A stretch of DNA of 64,000 nt from Streptomyces sp. STR69 (GCF_024519455.1 NZ_JALJRY010000019.1:1-64000); one strand, 5' to 3'; shown: positions 17,025-25,746, counted from the first letter of the stretch. Numbers and translations are program-made. The notes: generated by a model not told the origin, from the letters alone.

Positions 17025-18206
17025 GTGCGCCTACGCCTGCTCCTGCTCGCCCTCGGAACCTTCGCCGTCGGAACCGACGGCATGGTGACGGCCGGCATCC
17101 TGCCGCTCGTCGCCCGCGATCTGGACGTCTCCATCTCGGTCGCCGGCCAGATGGTCACCGTCTTCGCTCTGTCCTACGGCGTCCTCGCCCCCGTCCTGGC
17201 CACGGTCACCGCGCGCTGGCCGCGCCGCCGCGCCCTGCTCACGGCGCTCGCCGTCTTCAGCGCCGCCAACGCCCTTACGGCGCTTGCCCCTTCGTACGAC
17301 GCCCTGCTGGCGACCCGCGTGCTGGCCGCCGTAGGAGCCGCCCTCTACACCCCCACCGCGAACGCCGTGGCGACGACCCTGGTGCCGGCCGAGCGGCGCG
17401 GGCGGGCGATCGCGGTGGTGATGGGCGGGCTGACGGTCGCGACCGCGCTCGGGGTGCCGCTGGGCACCTGGATCGGCCGTACGGACTGGCGGCTCACGAT
17501 GTGGCTGGTGACCGGGCTCGGGGTGGCCGCGTTCGTGGGGCTCGCCGTGCTGCTGCCCGAACTCCCGCAGCCCGCCGCCTCGTTGGGCCTGCGGGCGCGG
17601 TTCGCCCCGCTGGCCGACCGGCGGGTGCTGGGCGCGGCCGGCACCACCTTCCTGGTCTTCCTGGCCTTCCAGACGACGTACATCTACTACACGGTGGCCA
17701 CCCACCCGGCGACCCAGGGCTCCCAGGACAGGCTGACCCTGCTGCTCCTGGTGTCCGGCTGCGCGGCGGTCGTGGGCTCGACGGTGAGCGGGCGGGTGAT
17801 CGACAGGTGGGGGCCGCGGGTGGTGATCCTGTCGGCCAGCACGGCCTACGTGGCGCTGGCGGCAGCCTCCCCGTGGACGCTGCGCACGATGCCGACCGCG
17901 CTCGCCGCCTCCGCGCTCGCCCCGGTGTTCGGCTGGTCCATCATGGTCGCCCAGATCACCCGCGTCACCGCGCTCGGCCCCGCCAACGCACCCGTGCTGA
18001 TCTCCCTCAACAGCAGCGCCCTCTACCTGGGCATGGCCGCAGCGGGCGGCACGGGCAGCCTGGCGCTGAGCCTGTTCGGCGACCGCTGGTTCCTGCTGGC
18101 GGGGGCGGGACTCGCCCTGCTGGCGACGGTCGTCGCGGCCCTGACGACCCGGCCGGCACCGCAGCCGCAGGTGTCCGCCAACACCCCGGTACCGGCGCGC
18201 ACTTGA
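17025..18206 (+). CDS. MFS efflux transporter (DHA1 type)
   Basis: A 393-residue protein with 12 hydrophobic segments. The loop after segment 2 (LATVTARWPRRRALL) and GRAIAVVMGGLTVATALGVPLG in segment 5 fit drug:H+ antiporters of the Cmx/AraJ type. The GTG at 17025 follows TGGGGGA and gives a short N-terminus before the first membrane segment; a TTG at 16971 falls inside the operator and is unlikely. Substrate unknown. It is paired with a divergent ArsR regulator. Confidence 0.85.
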   Translation: MRLRLLLLALGTFAVGTDGMVTAGILPLVARDLDVSISVAGQMVTVFALSYGVLAPVLATVTARWPRRRALLTALAVFSAANALTALAPSYDALLATRVLAAVGAALYTPTANAVATTLVPAERRGRAIAVVMGGLTVATALGVPLGTWIGRTDWRLTMWLVTGLGVAAFVGLAVLLPELPQPAASLGLRARFAPLADRRVLGAAGTTFLVFLAFQTTYIYYTVATHPATQGSQDRLTLLLLVSGCAAVVGSTVSGRVIDRWGPRVVILSASTAYVALAAASPWTLRTMPTALAASALAPVFGWSIMVAQITRVTALGPANAPVLISLNSSALYLGMAAAGGTGSLALSLFGDRWFLLAGAGLALLATVVAALTTRPAPQPQVSANTPVPART

Positions 18207-18239
18207 GAGCGTGCGCGGCGGGAAGCGGTGGGCACCGCC

Positions 18240-18929
18240 TCAGCCGCCGAGCGCCGCCCGCCACTCCGCCACCGCCGCCGCCGACACCGGCCGCCCCCAG
18301 CCCTCCGGCCGGGCCGCCCCGCCGATGTGGAAGGCGTCGACCCCGGCGGCGCGCAGGGTGGGGACGTGGTCCAGGCGGAGGCCGCCGCCGACCAGGATGC
18401 GCTGTTCGTAGCCGGGTTCGCCGTGCAGGGCCGCCTCGCGGAGCAGGGCGGGGAGGCCGTCGTCGACGCCGTCGGCCGAGCCGGCGGTGAGGTAGGTGTC
18501 GAGGCCGGGCAGGTCCGCGAGCTGCTTGCGGAGGGCGTCGCGGTCGGCGGCGCGGTCGATCGCGCGGTGGAACGTCCAGGCACAGCCGTCCAGTTCGGCG
18601 ACGACGCGTTCCACCGCGTCCAGGTCGACCCCGCCGTCCGGGTCGAGGAACCCGAGCACGAACTGGTCGGCGCCGGCGGTCCGCAGCTCCCCGGCGACCC
18701 GTACCAGGCGGTGCACGTCGCCCGCGGCGAAGCCGTCCGCGAGGCGGATCATCACGCGCAGGTCGATGTCCACGGCGGCACGGATCGCGGCGAAGGTCTC
18801 GACCGGCGGGGTCAGTCCGTCGGCCGCGATGTCGGTGACCACTTCGAGGCGGTCCGCGCCTCCGGCCTGGGCGGCGATCGCGTCCTCGGCGCCGAGGGCG
18901 ATCACCTCCAGGACTGCACGCGTGCTCAT
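18240..18929 (-). CDS. cutC: CutC family protein
   Basis: A 229-residue TIM-barrel protein with the CutC pattern: LEVIALGAEDAIAAQAGGAD at the start, RVMIRLADGF, FVLGFLDPDG, TFHRAIDRAAD and ILVGGGLRLDHV. CutC was named for copper homeostasis, but its true activity is disputed. A DasR-like site lies 34 bp upstream, which would link it to amino-sugar control rather than copper. The gene stands alone. Confidence 0.85.
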   Translation of the reverse strand: MSTRAVLEVIALGAEDAIAAQAGGADRLEVVTDIAADGLTPPVETFAAIRAAVDIDLRVMIRLADGFAAGDVHRLVRVAGELRTAGADQFVLGFLDPDGGVDLDAVERVVAELDGCAWTFHRAIDRAADRDALRKQLADLPGLDTYLTAGSADGVDDGLPALLREAALHGEPGYEQRILVGGGLRLDHVPTLRAAGVDAFHIGGAARPEGWGRPVSAAAVAEWRAALGG

Positions 18930-18962
18930 AGGACCCCTTCCGTCGTGTTCCCTGGAGCGGCT

Positions 18963-18978
18963 ACAGGTCTAGTCCAAT
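18963..18978. promoter_or_regulatory. DasR-like operator upstream of cutC
   Basis: ACAGGTCTAGTCCAAT matches the DasR box ACTGGTCTAGACCACT at 13 of 16 positions and keeps the central GGTCTAG core. It lies 34 bp before the cutC start. DasR is the GntR-type repressor of N-acetylglucosamine uptake and use in Streptomyces. Confidence 0.5.
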
Positions 18979-19053
18979 CTCAGGGTACGCGGGCGGACCG
19001 GGGGCCGCGAGATCGCCCCCGCGAACGGTGAATGACGACGGGCGAACAGCGGT

Positions 19054-19774
19054 CTACGGCCATGAGCCGAAGATGTTCAGTTCGGCCGGCTCCGCCCCCG
19101 CCAGCTCGTACACCGTCCCGTCCGGCACCGGGCGCCCCGAGTACAGCCGTACGAGCGTGGGCGCGTCGCCGATGTACCGGGCCGGGGTCCGTTCGCCCGA
19201 CACATCGCCCAGCCGCAGCGGATCGTCCCGGTCGTCGAGGTCGGCGTGGAGAGGCTGGCGGCCTCTCTGACGGGTCACAAGGCCGAGAAGGGTTAGAGCG
19301 GACCCCAGCCTTTCGCCCCCATAGGCCCCGGGCTCGCCGAGCGTGTCCCGTACGTCGCCCGCGTGCACCCTCCCCCACTGCCTAAAGGGCGTGGGGGGAC
19401 CCCCACCCGAACGCGACCGCGTCCAGGCCCCCGCCCGCGCGGGCGATCACCGCACCGGCCTCGGTCATCCCGCGCTCCAGTTCGTCGAGGACCCGCGCGT
19501 TGCTCCAGTCGGCGCGCTCGGCGATGTCCCGGTCGTTGGCCTCCGGCGAGAACACCCCCTCCTCGAACCGGCGCTCCACCACCCGGATCAGCGCGGACGA
19601 GCAGTGCGCGAGCACGTCCCGCACGGTCCAGCCCGGACACGCGGCGGTCGCCAGCGCGAAGTCCTCCTCGGCGCGGGAACGCAGCAGCGGGATCAGCGCG
19701 TCGCGCTCGCCGGCGAGGAGCCGTCCGGGCAGTTCGGGATCACGTACGTCGTGTGTCGTGTCGGCGTAAGTCAT
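19054..19774 (-). pseudogene. Maleylpyruvate isomerase-like gene split by a palindromic insertion
   Basis: The N-terminal half (MTYADTTHDVRD through LDAVAFG) is a DinB/MDMPI-type helical bundle domain with CPGWTVRDVLAH. It runs into a stop at 19382. The C-terminal half resumes in another frame as VHAGDVRDTLGEPGAY and reads to 19054. The break coincides with about 39 bp of GC-rich palindrome, and removing it would join FG to VHAGDV, the metal-binding HxxxD region of the family. Intact members use mycothiol or bacillithiol-like thiols. The protein is probably lost. Confidence 0.7.
19368..19407. repeat. Small palindromic insertion inside the MDMPI-like gene
   Basis: The insert reads TCCCCCAC-tgcctaaaggc-GTGGGGGGA followed by CCCCCA, a strong hairpin (arms 19371-19378 and 19391-19399). 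It introduces a stop and shifts the frame. The same TCCCCCA and GGGGGGACCCCCA parts occur, in reverse orientation, inside the repeat at 34714-34736. Confidence 0.65.
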
Positions 19775-19818
19775 GGGTTCCACGCTAGGGGCGAGGCCGC
19801 GGGAGGAAAATAAGGACC

Positions 19819-20481
19819 ATGGCCGATCTAGACGCCCTTCGCGCCCGCTGGACCCGTGCTCTCGAAGGAGCCCGGGCGCCAGGCGGCGGACCCGACCCGC
19901 TGCCGTACGCGGAGAACCTCCTCACCCGGTGGCGGGAACCGCAGCGGCACTACCACACGCTCACCCACCTCACGGCGGTCCTGGACCACATCGACGTGCT
20001 GGAGCAGTACGCCGACGACCCGGACGTCGTACGGCTCGCGGCCTGGTTCCACGACGCGGTCTACCTCCCCGACCGGTCCGAGAACGAGGAGCGGTCGGCG
20101 CGGCTGGCCGAGCGGGCGCTGCCCGAGGCCGGGGTGCCGGACGCGAAGACGGCCGAGGTCGCCCGCCTGGTCCGGCTCACCGTCACCCACGCGCCCGCCG
20201 ACGACGACCGCAACGGCATGGTCCTGTGCGACGCGGACCTCGCGATCCTGGCCGCACCGCCGTCGGCGTACGCCGCGTACACGGCCGCCGTCCGCGAGGA
20301 GTACCACTTCGTCCCCAACGACGCCTTCCGAGAGGGCCGTTCAGCGATCCTGCGCCAACTCCTCACCCTCCCAAGGCTGTTCATGACTCCGCACGGGGCG
20401 GCGGAGTGGGAGGCGACGGCACGCTACAACCTGACGGGAGAACTGGCACTGCTGGGCTCGGCGGACCCGAGTGCCGGGTGA
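19819..20481 (+). CDS. HD-domain phosphohydrolase-like protein
   Basis: A 220-residue protein of the predicted metal-dependent HD family. Metal ligands are visible as HYHTLTHL near residue 41 and WFHDAVY near 77, with a later LCDADLAIL aspartate. Such proteins may hydrolyse phosphate esters; no substrate is known. GGAGGAAAATAAGGA precedes the ATG. It is divergent from the broken MDMPI gene. Confidence 0.8.
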   Translation: MADLDALRARWTRALEGARAPGGGPDPLPYAENLLTRWREPQRHYHTLTHLTAVLDHIDVLEQYADDPDVVRLAAWFHDAVYLPDRSENEERSARLAERALPEAGVPDAKTAEVARLVRLTVTHAPADDDRNGMVLCDADLAILAAPPSAYAAYTAAVREEYHFVPNDAFREGRSAILRQLLTLPRLFMTPHGAAEWEATARYNLTGELALLGSADPSAG

Positions 20482-20546
20482 GGACGGCGAGTGGTGAACG
20501 ATTTTTTCACGGCGGGTCGCGGGGCGCGGCCCGTATGCTCCCCGGC

Positions 20547-21614
20547 ATGGGGACCACGGGCGCACCACAGCTGGAAGAGGCCGTAGCAAGTTGTCTCGCG
20601 CTGCTGAGCACGGCGACGGACCGGGACTGGGAAGACGTGAAGGCCGGCCGCCTGGAGTGCAGTTGCCGCTTCACCGCCCTGTACATCGCCAGTGATCTCA
20701 TCACGTACGCGGGCCAGTTGGCCGGGCGCGCACAGCACGCCTACCTCCCCTTCAAGATCGCCCTCGACGACGGCACCGACAACTCCGGTGTCCTGGACGT
20801 GATCCGGGCGACCGGCACCCTCCTCGCCACCACTGTCCGTACCACCCCTCGCGAGGTGCGCGCCTTCCACCCGTACCCGTTCCGCAGCGCCAACCGCGAG
20901 GGCTTCGCCGCGATGGGCACCGCCGAGGTGCTGCTGCACACCCACGACATCGCCGAGGGCCTGGGGCTGGCCTACCAACCGGCCCGGAAACTGGCCGAGT
21001 TCGTCCTCACCCGGATCTTCCCGCACGTCCGCCCCGGCGCCGATCCCTGGCGCACCCTGCTCTGGGCGACCGGCCGCGGCGACCTCCCCGGCCGCACCCC
21101 CGTCACCGAGTGGCGCTGGCGCAACAACCTCGTCCTGCCCACCGAACGCCTCATCCTGGACGGCGTCCACCCGGCAGCCGCCGCCGACCTGGCCGCCGGC
21201 GGCGAAGGCGGCTTCGAGTGGATCGACGGCGGCCCCTTCCAGGGCACCCGTGAGGCCGCGACCTTCATGACGAAGGCGTACCAAGCAGGCCTGCACCGCC
21301 CGGAGTTCGGGGTGTTCGCCCTCGTCCGCCACGAGGACGGCCGCGCGATCGGCGGCATCGGCTTCCACGGCATCCCCGACGAGGAGGGCCGCGTGGAGGT
21401 CGGCTACGACCTGGTGGAGGGCGCGCGCGGCCAGGGCTACGCGACGGAGGCGCTGCGCGCGCTGACCGGCTGGGCCCTGGCACGGGACGACGTGCGCACC
21501 GTCCTCGCGACCGTCGAACGCGACAACCTCGCCTCCCAGGCGGTGGTTTCACGCGTGGGCTTCAAGCAGGTGGGAGAGGACGCCGACGAGCTGACCTACG
21601 AACTCGGCGACTGA
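20547..21614 (+). CDS. Fusion of MDMPI-like domain and GNAT acetyltransferase
   Basis: A 355-residue two-domain protein. Residues 1-170 are a DinB/maleylpyruvate-isomerase-like helical bundle (DWEDVKAGRLECS, EVLLHTHDIAEGLG with HxxxD-type metal ligands). Residues 185-350 are a GNAT domain with the acetyl-CoA loop VEGARGQGYATEALRAL and DNLASQAVVSRVGF. The acetyl acceptor is unknown. An ATG at 20535 could add four residues; neither start has a clear ribosome site. Confidence 0.8.
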   Translation: MGTTGAPQLEEAVASCLALLSTATDRDWEDVKAGRLECSCRFTALYIASDLITYAGQLAGRAQHAYLPFKIALDDGTDNSGVLDVIRATGTLLATTVRTTPREVRAFHPYPFRSANREGFAAMGTAEVLLHTHDIAEGLGLAYQPARKLAEFVLTRIFPHVRPGADPWRTLLWATGRGDLPGRTPVTEWRWRNNLVLPTERLILDGVHPAAAADLAAGGEGGFEWIDGGPFQGTREAATFMTKAYQAGLHRPEFGVFALVRHEDGRAIGGIGFHGIPDEEGRVEVGYDLVEGARGQGYATEALRALTGWALARDDVRTVLATVERDNLASQAVVSRVGFKQVGEDADELTYELGD

Positions 21615-21627
21615 CCGGCCAACTCGA

Positions 21628-21894
21628 CTACTCCGCCCGCCCCTTGGGCCTGCGCAGCCCCGCCGCCGTCAGCAGCCGCACCACCTCCCGGCTCCTGACC
21701 TCCACCGCCCCGGCGGCCACCGCGTCCGCGTAGCGATGCGACGGGATGTCGTAGTGATCCCGCTCGAAGGCCCGCCGCGGCACGCCCAACTCCTGGGCGA
21801 ACAGGTGGAGTTCGTCGTACGACACATCACTGACGAGGTGGGACCACAGACGGCCGTGCCCCGGCCAGGTCGGCGGGTCGATGTACACGGTCAC
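21628..21894 (-). CDS. DUF4031 family protein
   Basis: An 88-residue protein starting VTVYIDPPTWPGHGRLWSHL, the typical start of DUF4031, with FERDHYDIPSHRY in the middle. The GTG overlaps the stop of the upstream gene by four bases, which fixes the start and points to co-translation. Function unknown. Confidence 0.85.
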   Translation of the reverse strand: MTVYIDPPTWPGHGRLWSHLVSDVSYDELHLFAQELGVPRRAFERDHYDIPSHRYADAVAAGAVEVRSREVVRLLTAAGLRRPKGRAE

Positions 21895-22265
21895 AGGGAA
21901 CCCAGGTTTCCCACCGCGGCGACCTTCACGCCCGCCGGGTGGCAGACCCAGTGCGGGTCGGGTCCCAGCTCCGGTTCGACCTCCAGGGCGTGCGGGTCCC
22001 CGGCCGAGCAGACCGGGCAGAGCGGCCAGCGCCCGTACGCCTCCAGCAGCGCGTCCTGCACGTCCTGCGCGACCAGGCCGGCCACGTAGTCGACGCCCTC
22101 CGGCCACTGCTCCACCCACCACCGCCGCTGTACGACGGACTCCTCCACCATCGACACCACGTCCGCCGCCACGACCTCGCGCGCGGCCAGATCGGCGAGC
22201 ACGAGCGCGCGAGCGGCGTGCAGCGCCTGCTCCAGGGGACTGATGGGGTCGCCGGTGGGTTCCAT
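21891..22265 (-). CDS. Conserved hypothetical protein with CxxC
   Basis: A 124-residue protein starting MEPTGDPISPLEQALHAARA. It carries CPVCSAGDPHALEVEPE near residue 80 and HWVCHPAG later, so the cysteines and histidine could bind zinc. I know streptomycete homologues only as hypothetical proteins. It leads a two-gene operon with the DUF4031 gene and is divergent from murR; the 55-bp gap includes part of the MurR operator. Confidence 0.7.
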   Translation of the reverse strand: MEPTGDPISPLEQALHAARALVLADLAAREVVAADVVSMVEESVVQRRWWVEQWPEGVDYVAGLVAQDVQDALLEAYGRWPLCPVCSAGDPHALEVEPELGPDPHWVCHPAGVKVAAVGNLGSL

Positions 22266-22301
22266 GCACCCATTGTGCGCACTCTTGACCACAACCCGGA
22301 T

Positions 22302-22349
22302 CCGAAAATATCTTTCAAGAGTGACCCAGGACGTGAAAGAAATTTTCGG
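22302..22349. promoter_or_regulatory. Inverted-repeat operator at the murR start
   Basis: CCGAAAATATCTTTCA (22302-22317) and TGAAAGAAATTTTCGG (22334-22349) are reverse complements at 15 of 16 positions, with a 16-bp spacer that holds the GTG start. Each arm is itself nearly symmetric (GAAAnnnnnTTTC). The A/T-rich composition is exceptional here. It fits a site for the RpiR-type protein encoded by this gene. Confidence 0.7.
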
Positions 22350-23241
22350 AAGCGCCTCCGGGAGTTCCGGGAGTACGCCGCCCGCGGCCCTGGCCGCCAA
22401 GGTGCGCACCCTCGTCCCCTCCATGACCCGCTCCATGCAGCGCGTCGCCGAGACCGTCGCCGCCGACCCGGCCGGCTGCGCGGCCCTCACCGTCACCGGC
22501 CTCGCCGAACTCACCGGCACCAGCGAGGCCACCGTCGTCCGCACCGCCCGCATCCTCGGCTACCCCGGCTACCGCGATCTGCGCCTGGCCCTCGCCGGGC
22601 TCGCCGCGCAGCAGCAGTCCGGGCGGGCGCCCGCCCTCACCACCGACATCGCGGTCGACGACCCGATCGCCGACGTCGTCGCGAAACTCGCCTACGACGA
22701 GCAGCAGACCCTCGCCGACACAGCGGCCGGCCTCGACACCACGCAGCTCGGCGCCGCCGTCAGCGCGCTCGCGGCGGCCCGCCGTACCGACGTCTACGGC
22801 ATCGGGGCGTCCGGACTCGTCGCCCAGGACCTCACCCAGAAACTGCTGCGCATAGGGCTCATAGCCCACGCACACAGCGACCCCCACCTCGCCGTCACCA
22901 ACGCCGTGCAGCTGAAGGCCGGGGACGTGGCCATCGCGATCACCCACTCCGGGTCCACCGGTGACGTCATCGAGCCGCTGCGAGTCGCCTTCGAGCACGG
23001 GGCCACGACCGTGGCGATCACCGGGCGGCCGGACGGTGCGGTGACGCAGTACGCCGATCACATTCTTACGACGTCCACGGCTCGGGAGAGTGAGCTGCGG
23101 CCGGCGGCGATGTCGTCGCGTACGAGTCAGTTGCTGGTGGTGGACTGCTTGTTCATCGGGGTCGCGCAACGGACGTACGAGCAGGCAGCGCCCGCGTTGT
23201 CGGCGTCGTACGAGGCCCTGGCGCATCGCCACAGGCGCTGA
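22321..23241 (+). CDS. murR: MurR/RpiR family regulator
   Basis: A 306-residue regulator with an N-terminal HTH_6 domain (LAELTGTSEATVVRTARILG) and a C-terminal SIS sugar-phosphate domain (VYGIGASGLVAQDLTQKLL, AITHSGSTGDVIEPLRVA). It precedes murQ and a PTS EIIBC gene, so the likely ligand is N-acetylmuramic acid 6-phosphate. The GTG start lies inside the spacer of its operator, which implies autoregulation. The gene name follows context; the ligand is not proven by sequence. Confidence 0.8.
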   Translation: MTQDVKEIFGSASGSSGSTPPAALAAKVRTLVPSMTRSMQRVAETVAADPAGCAALTVTGLAELTGTSEATVVRTARILGYPGYRDLRLALAGLAAQQQSGRAPALTTDIAVDDPIADVVAKLAYDEQQTLADTAAGLDTTQLGAAVSALAAARRTDVYGIGASGLVAQDLTQKLLRIGLIAHAHSDPHLAVTNAVQLKAGDVAIAITHSGSTGDVIEPLRVAFEHGATTVAITGRPDGAVTQYADHILTTSTARESELRPAAMSSRTSQLLVVDCLFIGVAQRTYEQAAPALSASYEALAHRHRR

Positions 23242-23267
23242 ATCCCACGGTTCGGTGTCGTCTTTCA

Positions 23268-23299
23268 GGGGCGCGGGGAACTGCGCGACCAGCCCCCAC
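23268..23299. repeat. Intergenic repeat family B, copy 1 (murR-murQ gap)
   Basis: GGGGCGCGGGGAACTGCGCG followed by ACCAGCCCCCAC. The same sequence occurs at 39106-39137 and, slightly changed, at 45751-45782. It can fold into an imperfect hairpin and is a common streptomycete intergenic repeat as far as I recall. Confidence 0.7.
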
Positions 23300-23339
23300 C
23301 GGCCAGCAGACAAAGAACAACCGAAAGAGCCGCTTCTCC

Positions 23340-24275
23340 ATGACCTCCACGTCCAACCCCCGTGACCTCCGCACCGAGTTGGAGTCACTCACCACCGAAG
23401 CCTTCCGTCCCGAACTCGCCGGGATCGATCAACTCCCCACCCTCGACATCGCCCGCCTCATGAACGCCGAGGACGCCACCGTCGCCGTCGCAGTCGCGCA
23501 GCGCCTCCCGGAGATCTCCGCCGCGATCGACGCCGTAGCGGAACGCATGGGAAGAGGAGGCCGCCTGATCTACATGGGCGCCGGTACCGCCGGACGGCTC
23601 GGCGTGCTGGACGCGTCCGAGTGTCCGCCGACCTTCAACACCGACCCCTCCCAGGTGGTCGGACTGATCGCGGGCGGCCCGGCCGCCATGGTCACGTCCG
23701 TCGAAGGGGCCGAGGACTCCCGGGAGTTGGCGGTGGCGGACCTCGACGCACTCACGCTCACCGCCGACGACACAGTGGTCGGCGTCTCCGCCTCCGGACG
23801 GACGCCGTACGCGATCGCAGCCGTAGAACACGCGCGGAGCGAAGGCGCGCTGACCATCGGCCTGTCCTGCAACGAGCACAGCGCGCTCGCGGCAGCCGCC
23901 GAGCACGGTATCGAGGTCGTCGTGGGACCCGAACTCCTCACCGGATCAACACGGTTGAAGGCGGGCACGGCCCAGAAGCTGGTCCTCAACATGCTGTCCA
24001 CGATCACGATGATCCGGCTCGGCAAGACGTACGGGAACCTCATGGTCGACGTCCGCGCCTCCAACGAGAAGCTGCGCGCCCGCTCCCGCCGTATCGTCGC
24101 GCTCGCCACCGGCGCCGACGACGCGGAGATCGAGCGCGCCCTCGCGGCGACCGACGGCGAGGTGAAGAACGCGATCCTGGTGGTCCTCGCCGGGGTCGAC
24201 GGCCCGACGGCCGCCCGCCTTCTGGAGGAGTCCGGGGGCCGGTTGCGCGCGGCACTGACCGCCGCGGGCGGCTGA
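23340..24275 (+). CDS. murQ: N-acetylmuramic acid 6-phosphate etherase
   Basis: MurQ splits the lactyl ether of MurNAc 6-phosphate to GlcNAc 6-phosphate and D-lactate, so wall sugars can be reused. The 311-residue protein is a SIS-domain enzyme with YMGAGTAGRLGVLDASECPP near residue 79, AGGPAAMVTSVEGAEDS, and TGSTRLKAGTAQKLVLNM, all family signatures. It is 98 bp after murR and 16 bp before the EIIBC gene, forming a MurNAc uptake set. Confidence 0.95.
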   Translation: MTSTSNPRDLRTELESLTTEAFRPELAGIDQLPTLDIARLMNAEDATVAVAVAQRLPEISAAIDAVAERMGRGGRLIYMGAGTAGRLGVLDASECPPTFNTDPSQVVGLIAGGPAAMVTSVEGAEDSRELAVADLDALTLTADDTVVGVSASGRTPYAIAAVEHARSEGALTIGLSCNEHSALAAAAEHGIEVVVGPELLTGSTRLKAGTAQKLVLNMLSTITMIRLGKTYGNLMVDVRASNEKLRARSRRIVALATGADDAEIERALAATDGEVKNAILVVLAGVDGPTAARLLEESGGRLRAALTAAGG

Positions 24276-24291
24276 CCAGCACGCTCAGGGG

Positions 24292-25677
24292 GTGGATACC
24301 GACACTCCGTACGACATCGCCGCCGCGCTCCTCCCCCTGGTCGGCGGCCCCGCGAACGTCACCTCCGTGGCCCACTGCATGACCCGCCTCCGGCTCGGCC
24401 TGGCCGACCGGTCACTGGTGGACGAGGAGTCGCTGCGCGCACTGCCCGCCGTGCTCGGGACCGTGGACGACGACACGTACCAGATCGTGCTGGGACCGGG
24501 AGTGGTGGCCCGAGTAACCCCGGAGTTCGAGAAGTTGGCGGGCGGCGGCGAACTGGCCACCCGAGGCGCCGAGTTGAAGGAGGAGCAACGGGCGCGCAAC
24601 GCGACCCCCGCCAAACTCCTCCTCCGCCGGATCGCGAACATCTTCGTCCCCCTCATCCCCGCCCTGATCGGCTGCGGGGTACTGGCGGGCCTCAACGGCC
24701 TGCTGATCAACATGAGTTGGCTACCGGGCCTGACCCCGGCCCTCTCCGCCGTCGCCTCCGCGTTCCTCGCCCTCATCTCGGTCTTCGTCGGCCACAACAC
24801 GGCGAAGGAGTTCGGCGGAACGCCGGTGCTCGGCGGGGCGGTGGCGGCAGTGGTCGTATACCCCGGGGTGGCGAAGGTGACGGCGTTCGGGGTCGCCCTC
24901 TCCCCCGGCCAGGGCGGAGTGCTGGGCGCGCTGGCCGCCGCGCTGCTCGGCACATACGTCGAGAAGTGGTGCCGCACCTGGGTCCCCGCGACCCTCGACG
25001 TCCTGGTCACCCCCACCCTGACGGTCCTGGTCCCGGGCCTGGCGACGCTCTACGGCCTCATGTACGCGGCCGGCGAGATCTCCACGGCGATCGGCACGGC
25101 GGCGAACTGGCTCCTCTCCACCACGGGCCCCTTCGCGGGCCTGATCCTGGGCGGCCTCTTCCTCCCCCTGGTGATGCTGGGCCTCCACCAGGCCCTCATC
25201 CCCATCCACACCACCCTCATCCAACAGCAGGGCTACACCGTCCTGTTGCCCATCCTGGCGATGGCGGGCGCGGGCCAGGTCGGCGCGGCGGTCGCGGTCT
25301 ACTTCCGCCTGCGTCACGACACTTCACTCCGCACGACCATCAAGTCGGCACTCCCCGCAGGCCTGTTGGGCATCGGCGAACCCCTCGTCTACGGCGTCTC
25401 GCTGCCCCTCGGCCGCCCGTTCCTGACCGCCTGCGCGGGCGGCGCGGCGGGCGGCGCGTTCGTCGGCTTCTTCGCGACCCTCGGCGACAAGGTGGGCGCG
25501 ACGGCGATCGGCCCCTCGGGCTGGGCCCTGTTCCCGCTGCTGACGGGGAACAGGGGGCTGGGGACGACGATGGCGATCTACGGGGGCGGCCTGCTGACGG
25601 GGTACGCGGTCGGCTTCCTGGCGACCTGCCTGGTGGGGCTGAGCAGGGTAGTGCCGGGTGACGCATCCCGGGAGTGA
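24292..25677 (+). CDS. PTS EIIBC component, probably for N-acetylmuramic acid
   Basis: A 461-residue phosphotransferase permease. Residues 1-80 are the EIIB domain with phosphorylated cysteine C29 (VAHCMTRLRLGLAD). From about residue 105 on there are about 10 membrane segments of the glucose/GlcNAc-type EIIC, with the conserved GIGEPLVYGV. No EIIA is fused, as in E. coli MurP, which relies on a general EIIA. Together with MurQ it suggests uptake of MurNAc as its 6-phosphate. The GTG start is 16 bp after murQ. Confidence 0.85.
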   Translation: MDTDTPYDIAAALLPLVGGPANVTSVAHCMTRLRLGLADRSLVDEESLRALPAVLGTVDDDTYQIVLGPGVVARVTPEFEKLAGGGELATRGAELKEEQRARNATPAKLLLRRIANIFVPLIPALIGCGVLAGLNGLLINMSWLPGLTPALSAVASAFLALISVFVGHNTAKEFGGTPVLGGAVAAVVVYPGVAKVTAFGVALSPGQGGVLGALAAALLGTYVEKWCRTWVPATLDVLVTPTLTVLVPGLATLYGLMYAAGEISTAIGTAANWLLSTTGPFAGLILGGLFLPLVMLGLHQALIPIHTTLIQQQGYTVLLPILAMAGAGQVGAAVAVYFRLRHDTSLRTTIKSALPAGLLGIGEPLVYGVSLPLGRPFLTACAGGAAGGAFVGFFATLGDKVGATAIGPSGWALFPLLTGNRGLGTTMAIYGGGLLTGYAVGFLATCLVGLSRVVPGDASRE

Positions 25678-25746
25678 ACGTGGGGTCCCCCTTCCGCGTC
25701 GTAGGGCGGACGGACAGGCGCAAGCACCAACGCCCAAGGGGACTCC

